DNA of 64,000 nt from an uncultured Opitutaceae bacterium (lineage in GTDB: Bacteria > Verrucomicrobiota > Verrucomicrobiia > Opitutales > Opitutaceae). The stretch is taken from the NCBI GenBank assembly GCA_937958045.1, contig CALFXL010000044.1, positions 1 through 64,000 on the forward strand, given 5' to 3'. Of this stretch, positions 1 through 8,322 are shown piece after piece (the stretch's first letter is position 1; each line of letters opens with the position of its first letter). The notes under the pieces are model-generated. The model saw only the letters and a list, made by a program, of their open reading frames with translations. It did not search any database and had not been told where the DNA came from. Position numbers and translations under genes: made by a program.

Positions 1-598
1 GCATCTGGCGCAGGTTCTTCGGAATGCCGCGGTCGCTCATGAGGATGGTGACCTGATGAAGCGATTCCGGCGAGAGCGACCAGAAGTCCCACGCGGCGGT
101 GGCGCTGCGGAGGTTGGTGTGCGGTTCGCGCTTCTGGGTGTGGATGAAGTCGGGAAACTTGAGCGGATCGCGGAGGAAGAAGACCGGGGTGTTGTTGCCC
201 ACGATGTCCCAGTTGCCCTCTTCGGTGTAAAAACGAACGGCGAAACCGCGCACGTCGCGCTCGGCGTCGGCCGCGCCGCGTTCACCGGCGACGGTGGAGA
301 AGCGGACGAAGGCTTCGCACTCGTTGCCGACCTTCGAGAAGATGGCGGCCTTCGAATACTTGGTGATGTCTTTCGTGATGGTGAGCTTGCCGTAGGCGGC
401 GGAGCCCTTGGCGTGCACGACGCGTTCCGGGATGCGCTCGCGATTAAAGTGCGCCAGTTTCTCCAACAAGAAGAAATCCTGCAGGAGCACGGGGCCGCGC
501 GGACCAGCGGTCAGCGAATTCTGGTTGTCGGCGACCGGGATGCCGGAAGCCGTCGTGAGCTGGGGAACAGCAGAGGACGATTGCGTAGGATTGGACAT
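1..598 (-). CDS. katA: Monofunctional heme catalase, N-terminal part (cut by window edge)
   Basis: Decomposes hydrogen peroxide in the cytoplasm. The reverse strand reads from ATG at 598 to the window edge, giving 199 codons of a heme catalase that normally has about 480-500 residues. The catalytic His lies in ERVVHAKG (about residue 62) and the distal-pocket Asn in DIVGNNTP (about 135); RFSTVAGERG and FLRDPLKFPD are also family signatures. The short N-terminus before LLQDFFLLEK fits the small-subunit type. It is divergent from oxyR with 135 bp between, and an OxyR-like operator lies in that gap. The heme-ligand Tyr region is outside the window. Family is certain; the exact subtype is inferred. 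Confidence 0.95.
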   Translation of the reverse strand, partial: MSNPTQSSSAVPQLTTASGIPVADNQNSLTAGPRGPVLLQDFFLLEKLAHFNRERIPERVVHAKGSAAYGKLTITKDITKYSKAAIFSKVGNECEAFVRFSTVAGERGAADAERDVRGFAVRFYTEEGNWDIVGNNTPVFFLRDPLKFPDFIHTQKREPHTNLRSATAAWDFWSLSPESLHQVTILMSDRGIPKNLRQM

Positions 599-686
599 GT
601 GAAACGAGAGCTAAGCGTCGAGACATCGAAGCCGGAGGGCACGCCGTCTCTTGGCGATTGAAAGCTTGGAGGGTAACAGACCGACC

Positions 687-735
687 AATAGGTTTGAAAT
701 ACTAAGTTCCTATTTCAACTATAGGTCGTTCCTAT
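687..735. promoter_or_regulatory. OxyR-like operator between katA and oxyR
   Basis: In an otherwise GC-rich setting this stretch carries ATAGG (688-692), TTGAAATA (694-701), CCTATTTCAACTATAGG (709-725) and CCTAT (731-735). TTGAAATA and TATTTCAA are inverted copies, and ATAGG-N5-CCTAT (721-735) is an inverted repeat whose right arm overlaps the oxyR ATG at 734. The spaced ATAG/CTAT elements resemble the known OxyR recognition pattern. Position and sequence suggest peroxide control of katA together with autorepression of oxyR. The site is read from sequence; the function is inferred. Confidence 0.65.
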
Positions 736-1627
736 GGAAATTCATCAACTCCGCTACTTCCTCGCCGTGGTGCATGCGCGTAATTTTAGCCGCGCGGCGG
801 AGCGCTGTCATGTCGCCCAGCCTTCGCTCAGTCAGCAGATTCAAAAACTGGAAAACGAACTCGGCGAAAAACTCTTCGAGCGCGGCGGCCGCGAGGTGAT
901 TCTTACGCCCGCGGGTGAAATTTTCCGGGGACACGCGGAGCGCGTTCTCGATGAGATCGATGAAGCGCGCGAAAAAATCGGCGAAGCGCGCGGACAAGTT
1001 CGCGGACGCGTCACGTTGGGCGTGCTGCCGACGATTGCGCCCTACTTTCTTCCCGACGCTCTGAAGGTGTTTAACACCACGCATCCCGCGATCGAGGTGA
1101 GCGTGCATGAAGACACGACCGCGGGACTGTCGCGTGCGATCGATCAACGTGAACTGGATCTGGCGCTCATCAGCGATCCGGACGGCGACGTACGTGTGAC
1201 GGCGCTTCCTCTGTTTGCCGAACCGCTCTGGCTCGCGCTGCCGGAGGGGCATCCGTTGGCGCGACGTCGCCGACTCACCGCGGCGGATGTGATCGAGCAG
1301 CCCTTTATCGTGATGCAGGAAAGTCACTGTCTCGGCGATCAGGCGCTGCAATTCTGTCAGTCGCGCGGATTCTCTCCACGCGTGAGTTTTCGCAGCGCAC
1401 AGATCGAAACCGTGCGCGCGTTTGTCGCGGCAGGCTTGGGCGTGTCGCTGATCCCCGCGATGGCGCTGCGCCCCGCGGCTTCATCTGGCATCGTGTATCG
1501 ACAGCTGGCCGAAAAACCGCGCCGCCAGATCAATCTCATCCACCATCCCGAGCGTTCGCTCAAACCCGCTGCTGGCGCTCTTGCGGACGCGCTCAGACGT
1601 TTCGCGCGAAAGAAACGTGTCGCGTAA
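734..1627 (+). CDS. oxyR: LysR-family peroxide sensor OxyR
   Basis: Transcription factor that activates antioxidant genes after peroxide oxidises a cysteine pair. 297 residues, normal for the family. An N-terminal winged helix-turn-helix (residues 1-60, MEIHQLRYFLAVV and SRAAERCHVAQPSLSQQI) is followed by a LysR effector domain. Cys199 and Cys208 sit in SHCLGDQALQFC, the same spacing and even the same numbering as the redox pair of E. coli OxyR, which separates it from generic LysR proteins. Its location divergent from catalase supports the call. The ATG at 734 lies inside the right arm of the operator-like repeat, so binding there should also block its own expression. Confidence 0.93.
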   Translation: MEIHQLRYFLAVVHARNFSRAAERCHVAQPSLSQQIQKLENELGEKLFERGGREVILTPAGEIFRGHAERVLDEIDEAREKIGEARGQVRGRVTLGVLPTIAPYFLPDALKVFNTTHPAIEVSVHEDTTAGLSRAIDQRELDLALISDPDGDVRVTALPLFAEPLWLALPEGHPLARRRRLTAADVIEQPFIVMQESHCLGDQALQFCQSRGFSPRVSFRSAQIETVRAFVAAGLGVSLIPAMALRPAASSGIVYRQLAEKPRRQINLIHHPERSLKPAAGALADALRRFARKKRVA

Positions 1628-1653
1628 TCCGCTGAACCGACTCCGACGACTTC

Positions 1654-2229
1654 ATGTTGATGGCGTTCAACAAACCTTACGGCGTTCTTTCGCAGTTCAC
1701 ACCAGAGCCTCAATCGGCGTGGCGCACGCTGGCCGAGTTTGGTTTGCCGCCCCGCGTGTATCCGATCGGCAGACTTGATGCGGACAGCGAAGGTTTGTTG
1801 CTGCTCTCGGATGAACGCGCATTGGTCGATCGCCTGCTTAATCCATCTCACGCTCATCCCCGCGAATACTTCGCGCAAGTGGAGCGCGTTCCTTCGCTCG
1901 AGTCGTTGCGACGACTGGCCGCCGGCGTGACGATCGGAAATCATCGCACCCTGCCCTGCCGTATCCAACTTTTGGATGCGGCGCCGTCGTTTCCTCCACG
2001 CGATCCGCCGATTCGATATCGGAAAAATGTTCCCGACGCGTGGCTCTCGCTTGAGTTGATCGAGGGAAAAAATCGCCAAGTGCGCCGTATGACCGCGGCG
2101 ATTGGGCATCCCACCTTGCGCCTCGTTCGCGTGCGCATCGGAGCACTCAGATTAGCCGAGCTGAACCTCGCGCCCGGTCACTGGTGCGAACTCGATCGCC
2201 AACAGCGCACGCACGTCTTGGGCGACTGA
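1654..2229 (+). CDS. rluE: 23S rRNA pseudouridine synthase, RluE type
   Basis: Isomerises a uridine of 23S rRNA (U2457 in E. coli) to pseudouridine. 191 residues, typical of the RluE branch, which lacks the S4 domain of RluB/RluF. The catalytic Asp is in GRLDADSEGLLLL (about residue 42). The late signatures RDPPIRYRK and IEGKNRQVRRMTAAIGHPTLRLVR match RluE. A second ATG lies two codons inside, so the start may be 1660. It begins 26 bp after oxyR on the same strand and may be co-transcribed. One copy of the 19-bp palindromic motif of this window (1961-1979) falls inside the coding sequence. Confidence 0.9.
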   Translation: MLMAFNKPYGVLSQFTPEPQSAWRTLAEFGLPPRVYPIGRLDADSEGLLLLSDERALVDRLLNPSHAHPREYFAQVERVPSLESLRRLAAGVTIGNHRTLPCRIQLLDAAPSFPPRDPPIRYRKNVPDAWLSLELIEGKNRQVRRMTAAIGHPTLRLVRVRIGALRLAELNLAPGHWCELDRQQRTHVLGD

Positions 2230-2256
2230 TTTGCCCGCATTTCCCGCTTTGATTTC

Positions 2257-2331
2257 TGGTGCGAGCGGCGGGAATCGAACCCACATCAACGGCTTCGGAG
2301 ACCGCTACACTATCCATTGTGCTACGCCCGC
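2257..2331 (-). tRNA. tRNA-Arg (anticodon CCG)
   Basis: The reverse strand folds as a cloverleaf: acceptor GCGGGCG paired with CGCTCGC, D arm GCAC/GTGT, anticodon arm GCGGT-CTCCGAA-GCCGT with anticodon CCG, a T loop containing GGTTCGATTCC, and an encoded 3' CCA (2257-2259). It reads CGG codons. Confidence 0.95.
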
Positions 2332-2463
2332 AGGGCAGAAACGGTTCCGAACTTGGGAATGCCGTTCGGCGCTGTCCAGCGCAAAGCCGGTTGAATCGCG
2401 CCCAGTCTCATTCGCGTTCGCGATGATTATCGACGCGCGGCCGCGGACTTCGCAGCTCTGCGT

Positions 2464-2649
2464 TTATCGCTGATCGGCTTGCGCGGGATTGTCGTTTCCA
2501 GCGCGTTTTTCGACCTGCGGCCCCGAGGGCGGATTGTCGCGACTGGGTTGTGGTTGACGGCAACTCGCGAGCGCAAATGTGGCGACGAGCGCCAGCGCGA
2601 GTCCGACGTCGCTACGCCGGACTTTTGAGAAATGAAGGCGCGTTTTCAT
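2464..2649 (-). CDS. Small lipoprotein, function unknown
   Basis: 61 residues: a basic N-terminus, a hydrophobic stretch and the lipobox LASC near residue 30, followed by a short Pro/Gln/Asn-rich hydrophilic tail (QPQPSRDNPP, AQADQR). This is the layout of a lipoprotein anchored in the membrane after Cys modification. No fold or family is recognisable in the tail. It sits between tRNA-Arg and the antiporter with no clear operon partner. It is probably a real gene because of the clean signal sequence, but it is short enough to leave doubt. Confidence 0.6.
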   Translation of the reverse strand: MKTRLHFSKVRRSDVGLALALVATFALASCRQPQPSRDNPPSGPQVEKRAGNDNPAQADQR

Positions 2650-2734
2650 AGCGCCTAGGATGCGCGCGGGCGCGGCAGGTTCTCCCGTTTTGAGAACCGG
2701 ATTTTTGCCGATCCGCCCGTGCGTCGGGCGCGCT

Positions 2735-4288
2735 TTAGATCGCCATAAACGCCAGCGCCATGATCACCGTCGGAACGAGCGCGGCGAGCAATAGGTTCAG
2801 CGGAGAGACGCCGTTCGGGAAATAACGCTGCAGGATCGATTGGCCGGCGGGATTGGGCGCGTTGGCGATCACCGTCAAGCCGCCGCCCGTAACTGCGCCG
2901 GCGACGACCGCGTATTTCAGTTCTTCCGTGAATCCAGGCACGAGCGTCGCGAGATAAGTGATGGCGGCGTTGTCATTGACAGCCGTGAGCGCGGTGGCGC
3001 CGAGAAACAACGGCATTTCGCCCAGGCGCGAAAGCACGGGCTCGATCCACCAAGCCTGAAGTCCGCCGTGCGTCACGAGACCGGCGAGGAAGAAGCCGAC
3101 CAACATCGGTGAGCGCAGTTCGAGTCGGCCCTGGTGATGCGCCGTCGCTTGCATGAACGCGATGAAGAACAGGAAGCCGCCGATAAACAGCGCGGGATAA
3201 TGCGCCACAAACACCGTGAACGCCATGAAGCCGACCTGCACGAGGGTGATCCATGCGGGTACGGACGGCTCGACGCGTGTCTGGGCGTTCTGTGAACGGC
3301 GCTCCGTGCGCGCGTTTTGGAGCGCGGCGAATTCTTTTCTGAAGATCAGCGCGTAGAGCGTGGTCGCGATGATGATGCCGGTGGCTGCACGCCATCCGAA
3401 ATGCGTGAACATGTACGCGAGATCCCAATTCCACGGCGCGGCCACCATCAGCACAGGCGGCGCGGCGAAATGCGTGAGCGTGCCGCCGACCGATACGTTG
3501 ACGAAGAGCAAACCGATGGTCGCGTACGCAAAACGCGGCGAGGGTTTTAGTTCATAAAATTGTCGCGCAAGCAGAAGCGCCGCGATCGTCATCGCCGCCG
3601 GTTCCGTGATGAACGAGCCGAGCAACGGCGCGATAATCAAAATCGTGAGCCACCACGCGGCGACCGATTCACGGCCGATTCGGGCAAATGCGCGCAAACA
3701 GGCTTCCGCGGCGAGCAACACGGGACGCGTGGATGCGAGCGCCATGATCACGACGACAAACATGGGCTCCGTGAAATTCACGCTGCTCATGTAGTGCGTA
3801 ACCGTGCCCCAGCCTTTCGTGATCGTGAGGGCGATCACGAGGACCACGACCCAGATGCCGAAGATCGCCTCCACCTCGCCGAAGAAGTGCAGCACCTTGC
3901 CTTTGAAACTCACCGGCACGGGACCGCCGGTGACTCCGTGTGCACCGCGATGCTCGGCGACCTTTTCTTCATGCGCGTGTTCGACGGCATGCGCCCATTT
4001 CTGAAACTTCGCCGCTGCGAACGTGTGTAAGATCGCGAGGAAAAAAATGACCGTCGCGATCAAGTTGAAGGGCTCCGCTTGCACGCGTGCGACGAGCGTG
4101 TCCCACAACCCGAGCGAAGCGTCTTGCGTATAAGATTCCACCGGAAGCGGGAATTCCACATCGCCGGCGGGTGCGGCGGCCCATGCGGTTGTTGCGAACA
4201 ACAAACTGGCGAAGAGCCACGCGAAAAGCCGGGCAGGCAAACGCGGCCTGCGCTGGAGGAGGTTTGCAACGGAGGGTATTGGCAGCAT
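2735..4288 (-). CDS. Putative Na+/H+ antiporter (Na_H_antiport_3 family)
   Basis: Multi-pass inner-membrane protein of about 500 residues. After a cleavable-looking N-terminal signal (about 1-38, ending TTAWAA) it has some ten hydrophobic segments and the family stretch FITEPAAMTIAALLLARQFYE, with NVSVGGTLTHFAAPP and NDNAAITYLATLVPGF further on. The conserved Asn/Asp/Thr-rich parts of such antiporters carry the ion site. A cytoplasmic His/Glu-rich loop (AVEHAHEEKVAEHRGAHG) follows the first helix. The start is uncertain because several in-frame Met codons lie close together. It is encoded one base after the SerB-like gene on the same strand, so the two are probably co-transcribed. Transport specificity is inferred from family only. 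Confidence 0.8.
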   Translation of the reverse strand: MLPIPSVANLLQRRPRLPARLFAWLFASLLFATTAWAAAPAGDVEFPLPVESYTQDASLGLWDTLVARVQAEPFNLIATVIFFLAILHTFAAAKFQKWAHAVEHAHEEKVAEHRGAHGVTGGPVPVSFKGKVLHFFGEVEAIFGIWVVVLVIALTITKGWGTVTHYMSSVNFTEPMFVVVIMALASTRPVLLAAEACLRAFARIGRESVAAWWLTILIIAPLLGSFITEPAAMTIAALLLARQFYELKPSPRFAYATIGLLFVNVSVGGTLTHFAAPPVLMVAAPWNWDLAYMFTHFGWRAATGIIIATTLYALIFRKEFAALQNARTERRSQNAQTRVEPSVPAWITLVQVGFMAFTVFVAHYPALFIGGFLFFIAFMQATAHHQGRLELRSPMLVGFFLAGLVTHGGLQAWWIEPVLSRLGEMPLFLGATALTAVNDNAAITYLATLVPGFTEELKYAVVAGAVTGGGLTVIANAPNPAGQSILQRYFPNGVSPLNLLLAALVPTVIMALAFMAI

Positions 4289-4289
4289 G

Positions 4290-4967
4290 TCAGATCAAGG
4301 GGAGGAGTTCTTCGAGCGAAGTAATGAAGTGCGTCGCGCCCGCGCGGACTTTTTCGCGGGCGACGTAGCGACCGAAGCCGACGAAAAGATCGACCACCGG
4401 CTTGGCTTCGAGATCGCTGACGCCGTCACCCACCATGACGACGCGAGCGGGCGATAGTTCCTTGCGAAGCTGCTGAACGACTTCTGGTTTCCCACCGGAG
4501 CGCGTGGTCGGATACGTCTCGTCGTAGCCGCGGTAGGCGCCGTTTTCGTCGAAATAAAGATCGACTGCTTCGATGCGTTGCACGCCAACCACATCCGCCA
4601 GCGGACGAATCGCAGGGCGGAAACCGCCGCTTACGATCACCGGCAACCAGCCTCGCGACACGAGGGCCGCGATCGTCGCCACCGCAGTCGGCTCAATCGT
4701 ATCGATGTAACGTTGGCCGACCGCGGCCACATCGCTCAAACGCGGTTGGATGATCTCCAAGCGACGACCAAAAACCGCTTCGACCGGCAGCGTGCCATTC
4801 ATCGCCTCGTGCGTCATCCTCTCCACTTCGAGAAAAGTCTCCTGCCCGCGCACGCGAGCGAGTTCATCCACGCCTTCGATGGCCGAAAGCGTGCTGTCGC
4901 AGTCGAAAAGAATAAGATTCGGTGAAGCCACGCGCAGACCAAAGGCGACGAATCTGAAAAGGTGCAA
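4290..4967 (-). CDS. HAD-IB phosphatase, phosphoserine phosphatase-like
   Basis: Soluble HAD phosphatase of 225 residues. Motif I is LILFDCDSTLSAIEGVDELA (nucleophile Asp22, acid Asp24), motif II is PVIVSGGF, motif III is the Lys in GGKPEVVQQL, and motif IV is MVGDGVSDLEA. This set is that of SerB, which removes phosphate from phosphoserine in serine synthesis; serine feeds the cysteine synthases found elsewhere in the window. Upstream-most ATG used; the true start may be about 14 codons later, just before SPNLILFD. Related HAD-IB enzymes with other substrates cannot be excluded. Confidence 0.8.
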   Translation of the reverse strand: MHLFRFVAFGLRVASPNLILFDCDSTLSAIEGVDELARVRGQETFLEVERMTHEAMNGTLPVEAVFGRRLEIIQPRLSDVAAVGQRYIDTIEPTAVATIAALVSRGWLPVIVSGGFRPAIRPLADVVGVQRIEAVDLYFDENGAYRGYDETYPTTRSGGKPEVVQQLRKELSPARVVMVGDGVSDLEAKPVVDLFVGFGRYVAREKVRAGATHFITSLEELLPLI

Positions 4968-5247
4968 TCGCTTTCGCCTCCGGACGTTCGCGTCGCGCGC
5001 CTCGCAATTATTCGTCGCGCCATCCTGCTAGCAGACCAGTCACTTACGGAATTTATCTCCTTCCGTAGTTGCGGGGTTCGGGAACCAATCAGAAGATCCC
5101 GAATCTCTTTAGGCGATTGATGTCTTGGGGCTTGCGAATGTTTTTCATGGCTTTTTAAACAAAAAACTTTGTCCCCGGGTTGCAGTAATCGCTGAAATAA
5201 AAATTACTTAGACAAATCCAATCCGTCCTCAACAAGGGATACAACAC
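4968..5247. other. Intergenic region upstream of the IHF/HU gene
   Basis: 280 bp between divergent genes, more AT-rich near the IHF/HU gene. A 19-codon reading frame on the minus strand (5089-5148, starting MKNIRKPQDI) is visible but has no convincing ribosome site. AAGGGA lies upstream of the ATG at 5248. A TTGCAG/ATTACT pair with 17-bp spacing around 5180-5208 is a possible promoter for the IHF/HU gene. Nothing else recognised. Confidence 0.4.
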
Positions 5248-5556
5248 ATGTCTACCAACCTGACCAAACGAGAGATCGTTCTCGAGATTTACGAAAAGAC
5301 CGGCTTTCCCCAGAAGGAAGTTGTCGCCACGGTTCAGATGACGCTCGACATCATCATGAAGGCGCTCGCTGAAGGCCGAAATGTCGAACTCCGCAACTTC
5401 GGCGTGCTGGAAGTGCAAAAACGCAAATCCCGCATAGGCCGCAATCCCAACAAGCCCGAAGCCGAAGTCGTTATTCCCGAACGCGCCGTCGTGAAGTTCA
5501 AGTCGGGCAAGATCCTTAAGCAGCTCCTCAAGAAGCTCGACATTGGCCAGCTCTAA
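5248..5556 (+). CDS. IHF/HU-family DNA-binding protein
   Basis: Histone-like protein that bends DNA as a dimer; acts in nucleoid structure, replication and regulation. 102 residues. Two N-terminal helices (NLTKREIVLEIYEKTGFPQKEV) precede the beta arm RKSRIGRNPNKPEAEVVIPE with the intercalating Pro of the RNP motif, then VKFKSGKILKQLL. IVLEIYEKTGF and the RIGRNPNKP arm are closer to IHF-alpha than to classic HU, but without an alignment the subunit type is left open. Followed by a strong intrinsic terminator. Monocistronic. Confidence 0.92.
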   Translation: MSTNLTKREIVLEIYEKTGFPQKEVVATVQMTLDIIMKALAEGRNVELRNFGVLEVQKRKSRIGRNPNKPEAEVVIPERAVVKFKSGKILKQLLKKLDIGQL

Positions 5557-5581
5557 AGCGCCGCGTCGGCTGTCTTTTCTC

Positions 5582-5611
5582 GCCGGACCTTTTCGAGGGT
5601 CCGGCTTTTTT
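5582..5611 (+). terminator. Rho-independent terminator after the IHF/HU gene
   Basis: Perfect 8-bp stem GCCGGACC/GGTCCGGC (5582-5589 and 5598-5605) with an 8-nt loop, followed by six T (5606-5611). It begins 26 bp after the IHF/HU stop codon. Confidence 0.93.
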
Positions 5612-5721
5612 ATGCCCGTCTGCGATCGCTGCGCAGATTTTGCACGGCGCCAGGTGCATGGCGTCTGCGGGAAAATTTATTCGCCCTGCCCCGCGGCGTT
5701 TCCCAAGTTCTTCCCTTTCCC

Positions 5722-7035
5722 ATGGCCACGTTCCAGACATTGCCCGGCTTCCGTGAGTTCTATCCCGACGCCCTCGCGCGTCGGAATCACATCTTCCGCT
5801 TGTGGAGGCAGACGGCGCACACGTTTGGCTTTGCGGAATACGACGCGCCGGTCCTTGAGCCGCTCGATCTTTACAAGACAAAGTCGGGAGACGAAATCGA
5901 AGCCCAGCTCTTCAGCTTCACCGACAAAGGCGGCCGCGAAGTCGCGCTGCGTCCCGAAATGACGCCGACCGTTTGCCGGCTCGTCGGCGACAAAGCCGCG
6001 ACGCTCAAGCGTCCGATCAAGTGGTTCAGCATCGCGGAATTTTATCGCTACGAGCGCATGCAGAAAGGCCGCGGTCGCTGCTTCTTCCAATTCAACGCCG
6101 ACATCTTCGGCGAACCAGGCGTGGAAGCGGAGACCGAACTCGTCGCGTTGCTCACACAGTGTCTTTGCGCGTTTGGACTCACGGCGGACGATTTCTTTGT
6201 GCGACTGAGCGATCGCAATCTGTGGTTTTATTACCTCGAAGCGCTCGGCTTCGACGATGCGCGTGCGCGCGGCGTGCTCAGCGCGGTCGATCGCTACGAG
6301 AAGCTCGGCGACGACGCGTTCAAGGGCTACGTCGAGCAATTCGGCCCGCTGGATCCGGCGCTGAAGGAAAAGATTCTCGCTTTCCTCCACATCAAATCGA
6401 TCGACGCGCTCGAAGCGACGCTCGCGTCTTTCGCGCAGGAAAAACTCAACGCACGCCTCGCCGATTGGAAAAAACTCCTCGGCAATCTCGACGCGATGGG
6501 CCTCAGCGACTTCGTCACGGTCGACCTCGGTGTAGTGCGCGGTCTCGCGTATTACACGGGTTTCGTGTTCGAAGCCTTTGACCGCAAAGGCGAGCTGCGC
6601 GCACTCGCGGGCGGCGGTCGTTACGATAATCTCGTCGGCAAACTCGGGTATGCGGACATGCCTGCGGTCGGTTTCGCGATCGGCGACATGACGTTTGCGC
6701 TCTTGCTAGAGCAGCGCGGGCTCACGCCGAACTTCGTACAAGCGCCCGACGTGTACGTCGTCATCGGCGGCGGACAAGAACGTCTCGCGGCGTTTGCCGA
6801 CATCCACGCGCTGCGCGCATCGGGTTTCCGCGTTGAGTATCCGATGAAGGACATCGCGTTCGGCAAACAATTCAAAGCCGCGGCGGAATCCGGCGCCAAA
6901 CTCGCGCTCATCTACGGCGGAGACGAACTCGCGAAAGGTGTCGTGAAGATTCGCGACCTCGGCAATCGCAGCGAACACGAGGTGCCGCGCGCTTCCGTGC
7001 TTTCGAATGTGAAAGACTATTTCTCCGGCGAATAA
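5722..7035 (+). CDS. hisS: Histidyl-tRNA synthetase
   Basis: Charges tRNA-His. 437 residues, normal length for the short bacterial/archaeal-type class II HisRS. Motif 1 covers LPGFREFYPDALARRNHIF; motif 2 is FYRYERMQKGRGRCFFQFNADIFG; the His-binding signature GLAYYTGFVFEAF and the AGGGRYDNLVG motif 3 region follow; the anticodon-binding domain starts near PDVYVVIGGG. ATG at 5722 follows directly on a pyrimidine-rich leader. The gene is convergent with the MFS gene, 17 bp away, with no separate terminator seen. Essential housekeeping gene. Confidence 0.97.
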   Translation: MATFQTLPGFREFYPDALARRNHIFRLWRQTAHTFGFAEYDAPVLEPLDLYKTKSGDEIEAQLFSFTDKGGREVALRPEMTPTVCRLVGDKAATLKRPIKWFSIAEFYRYERMQKGRGRCFFQFNADIFGEPGVEAETELVALLTQCLCAFGLTADDFFVRLSDRNLWFYYLEALGFDDARARGVLSAVDRYEKLGDDAFKGYVEQFGPLDPALKEKILAFLHIKSIDALEATLASFAQEKLNARLADWKKLLGNLDAMGLSDFVTVDLGVVRGLAYYTGFVFEAFDRKGELRALAGGGRYDNLVGKLGYADMPAVGFAIGDMTFALLLEQRGLTPNFVQAPDVYVVIGGGQERLAAFADIHALRASGFRVEYPMKDIAFGKQFKAAAESGAKLALIYGGDELAKGVVKIRDLGNRSEHEVPRASVLSNVKDYFSGE

Positions 7036-7052
7036 TCGCCGCGACTCTCACG

Positions 7053-8228
7053 TCACGCGATCCGGTTCAAACGCCGTATCGCCGTGAGCAACAGAAGCAC
7101 GCCGGCGATCAACGCCCAAGTGATCGCTTCAAGCGAAAGGCTCGCGATCCATCCGGCGATCGCAGGCAACAACGCCATGCCGATGGCGCCGGCACCGGAT
7201 TGGCGCCCAATCACGATCTGCGCGTCTTCCGCCACGAAGCGTCGCGGCACTTCATGCATGAGACATGGGTAAATCGGCGCGAAGCCGAGTCCCAATAAGA
7301 TTAACGCAGTCGCCGCAGGAACCGCCGAATTCGCGAACGCGAACAGCACTGCGCCGCCGAGCGCGAGCAGTCCGCTGCACGCGATCACACGCCGATTGCC
7401 CAGACGATCGACAATCACGCCCGCGCCGATGCGGCCGACGGTGATTGCTCCGTAAAACGCCGCGGCGCTCCCTGCGGCAACATCCGTCGGCATTCCGCGT
7501 CCCACCATCAAGATCGACGCCGCCCAAAGTCCCGCGGTCGCTTCCACCGACGTGTAGATCATGAAGATCGCCACCGATAGCCAACCGGCGAAAGAGTTGG
7601 CGCGCATCTTGCCGGACTTCGGCGGCACCCCGTCTGTATTCAAATTTTGGATGCGACGTTCCGGAACCGTGCGCCATAATCCGAGCGTGCATAAAAATAT
7701 CGTCGCCAGCGAAAGCTGAGCCGTGGCGATGACGGCGTACCCCGAGCGCCAGCCACTCCCCTGCGCAATGGCTGTGCCCATGATGATCGGCCCGAGACTC
7801 GCGCCGACGCCCCAGCAGGCGTGCAGCCAGTTCATTTGGCGTCCGCTGAAGTGCCGCGCGACGTAACCGTTGAGTCCGGCGTCCACCGCACCCGCACCAA
7901 ATCCGAGAGGGACAGTTGCAAGCAACAACCACGCAAGTCCGCTCGCGTGCGAAATCATCATCAGCGCGCTGCCCGTCGCCGCACAGCTTGCGAGCACGAC
8001 CGGGCCGGTGCCGAAACGCGCGATGATGCGTCCGCTCGAAAATCCGGAGATGCCGCTGAGCACGGTGATCAACACCATCAGCGCGCCCAAAGAGCCGATG
8101 GGTAATTGCAGCTCCGGATACATTCCCGGCCACGCGACCCCCAAACTGCCGTCCGGCAGTCCGAGGCTGATAAACCCGAGATAGATGATCAGCAGCAAAA
8201 ACAGCGCGCGCCAGTTTCCGTTGGCCAT
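7053..8228 (-). CDS. MFS transporter, sugar/fucose-permease-like
   Basis: 391-residue inner-membrane protein with about twelve hydrophobic segments. The start at 8228 (MANGNWRALFLLLIIYLGF) is chosen because the longer reading frame upstream is Arg/Pro-rich and not protein-like. The first segment YLGFISLGLPDGSLGVAWP and WLHACWGVGASLGPI in the middle resemble the FucP/YfkF-type branch of the facilitator superfamily; the central loop (ERRIQNLNTDGVPPKSG) is hydrophilic. Substrate cannot be told from sequence. One copy of the 19-bp palindromic motif (7636-7654) encodes part of that loop. It lies 94 bp downstream of the SulP gene on the same strand. Confidence 0.82.
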   Translation of the reverse strand: MANGNWRALFLLLIIYLGFISLGLPDGSLGVAWPGMYPELQLPIGSLGALMVLITVLSGISGFSSGRIIARFGTGPVVLASCAATGSALMMISHASGLAWLLLATVPLGFGAGAVDAGLNGYVARHFSGRQMNWLHACWGVGASLGPIIMGTAIAQGSGWRSGYAVIATAQLSLATIFLCTLGLWRTVPERRIQNLNTDGVPPKSGKMRANSFAGWLSVAIFMIYTSVEATAGLWAASILMVGRGMPTDVAAGSAAAFYGAITVGRIGAGVIVDRLGNRRVIACSGLLALGGAVLFAFANSAVPAATALILLGLGFAPIYPCLMHEVPRRFVAEDAQIVIGRQSGAGAIGMALLPAIAGWIASLSLEAITWALIAGVLLLLTAIRRLNRIA

Positions 8229-8322
8229 GCCGTCACCGAAGCTCGTCCCTTCTTTCGACGCAACTCGCGTCCAGCGCAGTCGGCGTGCAGCGTCACTCGC
8301 TCGTTTGAACAAGCACACGCCG

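Noticed and set aside
719..1351. Open frame on the minus strand opposite oxyR
   Set aside because: Arg/His-rich antisense composition; oxyR with its cysteine pair is certain on the other strand.
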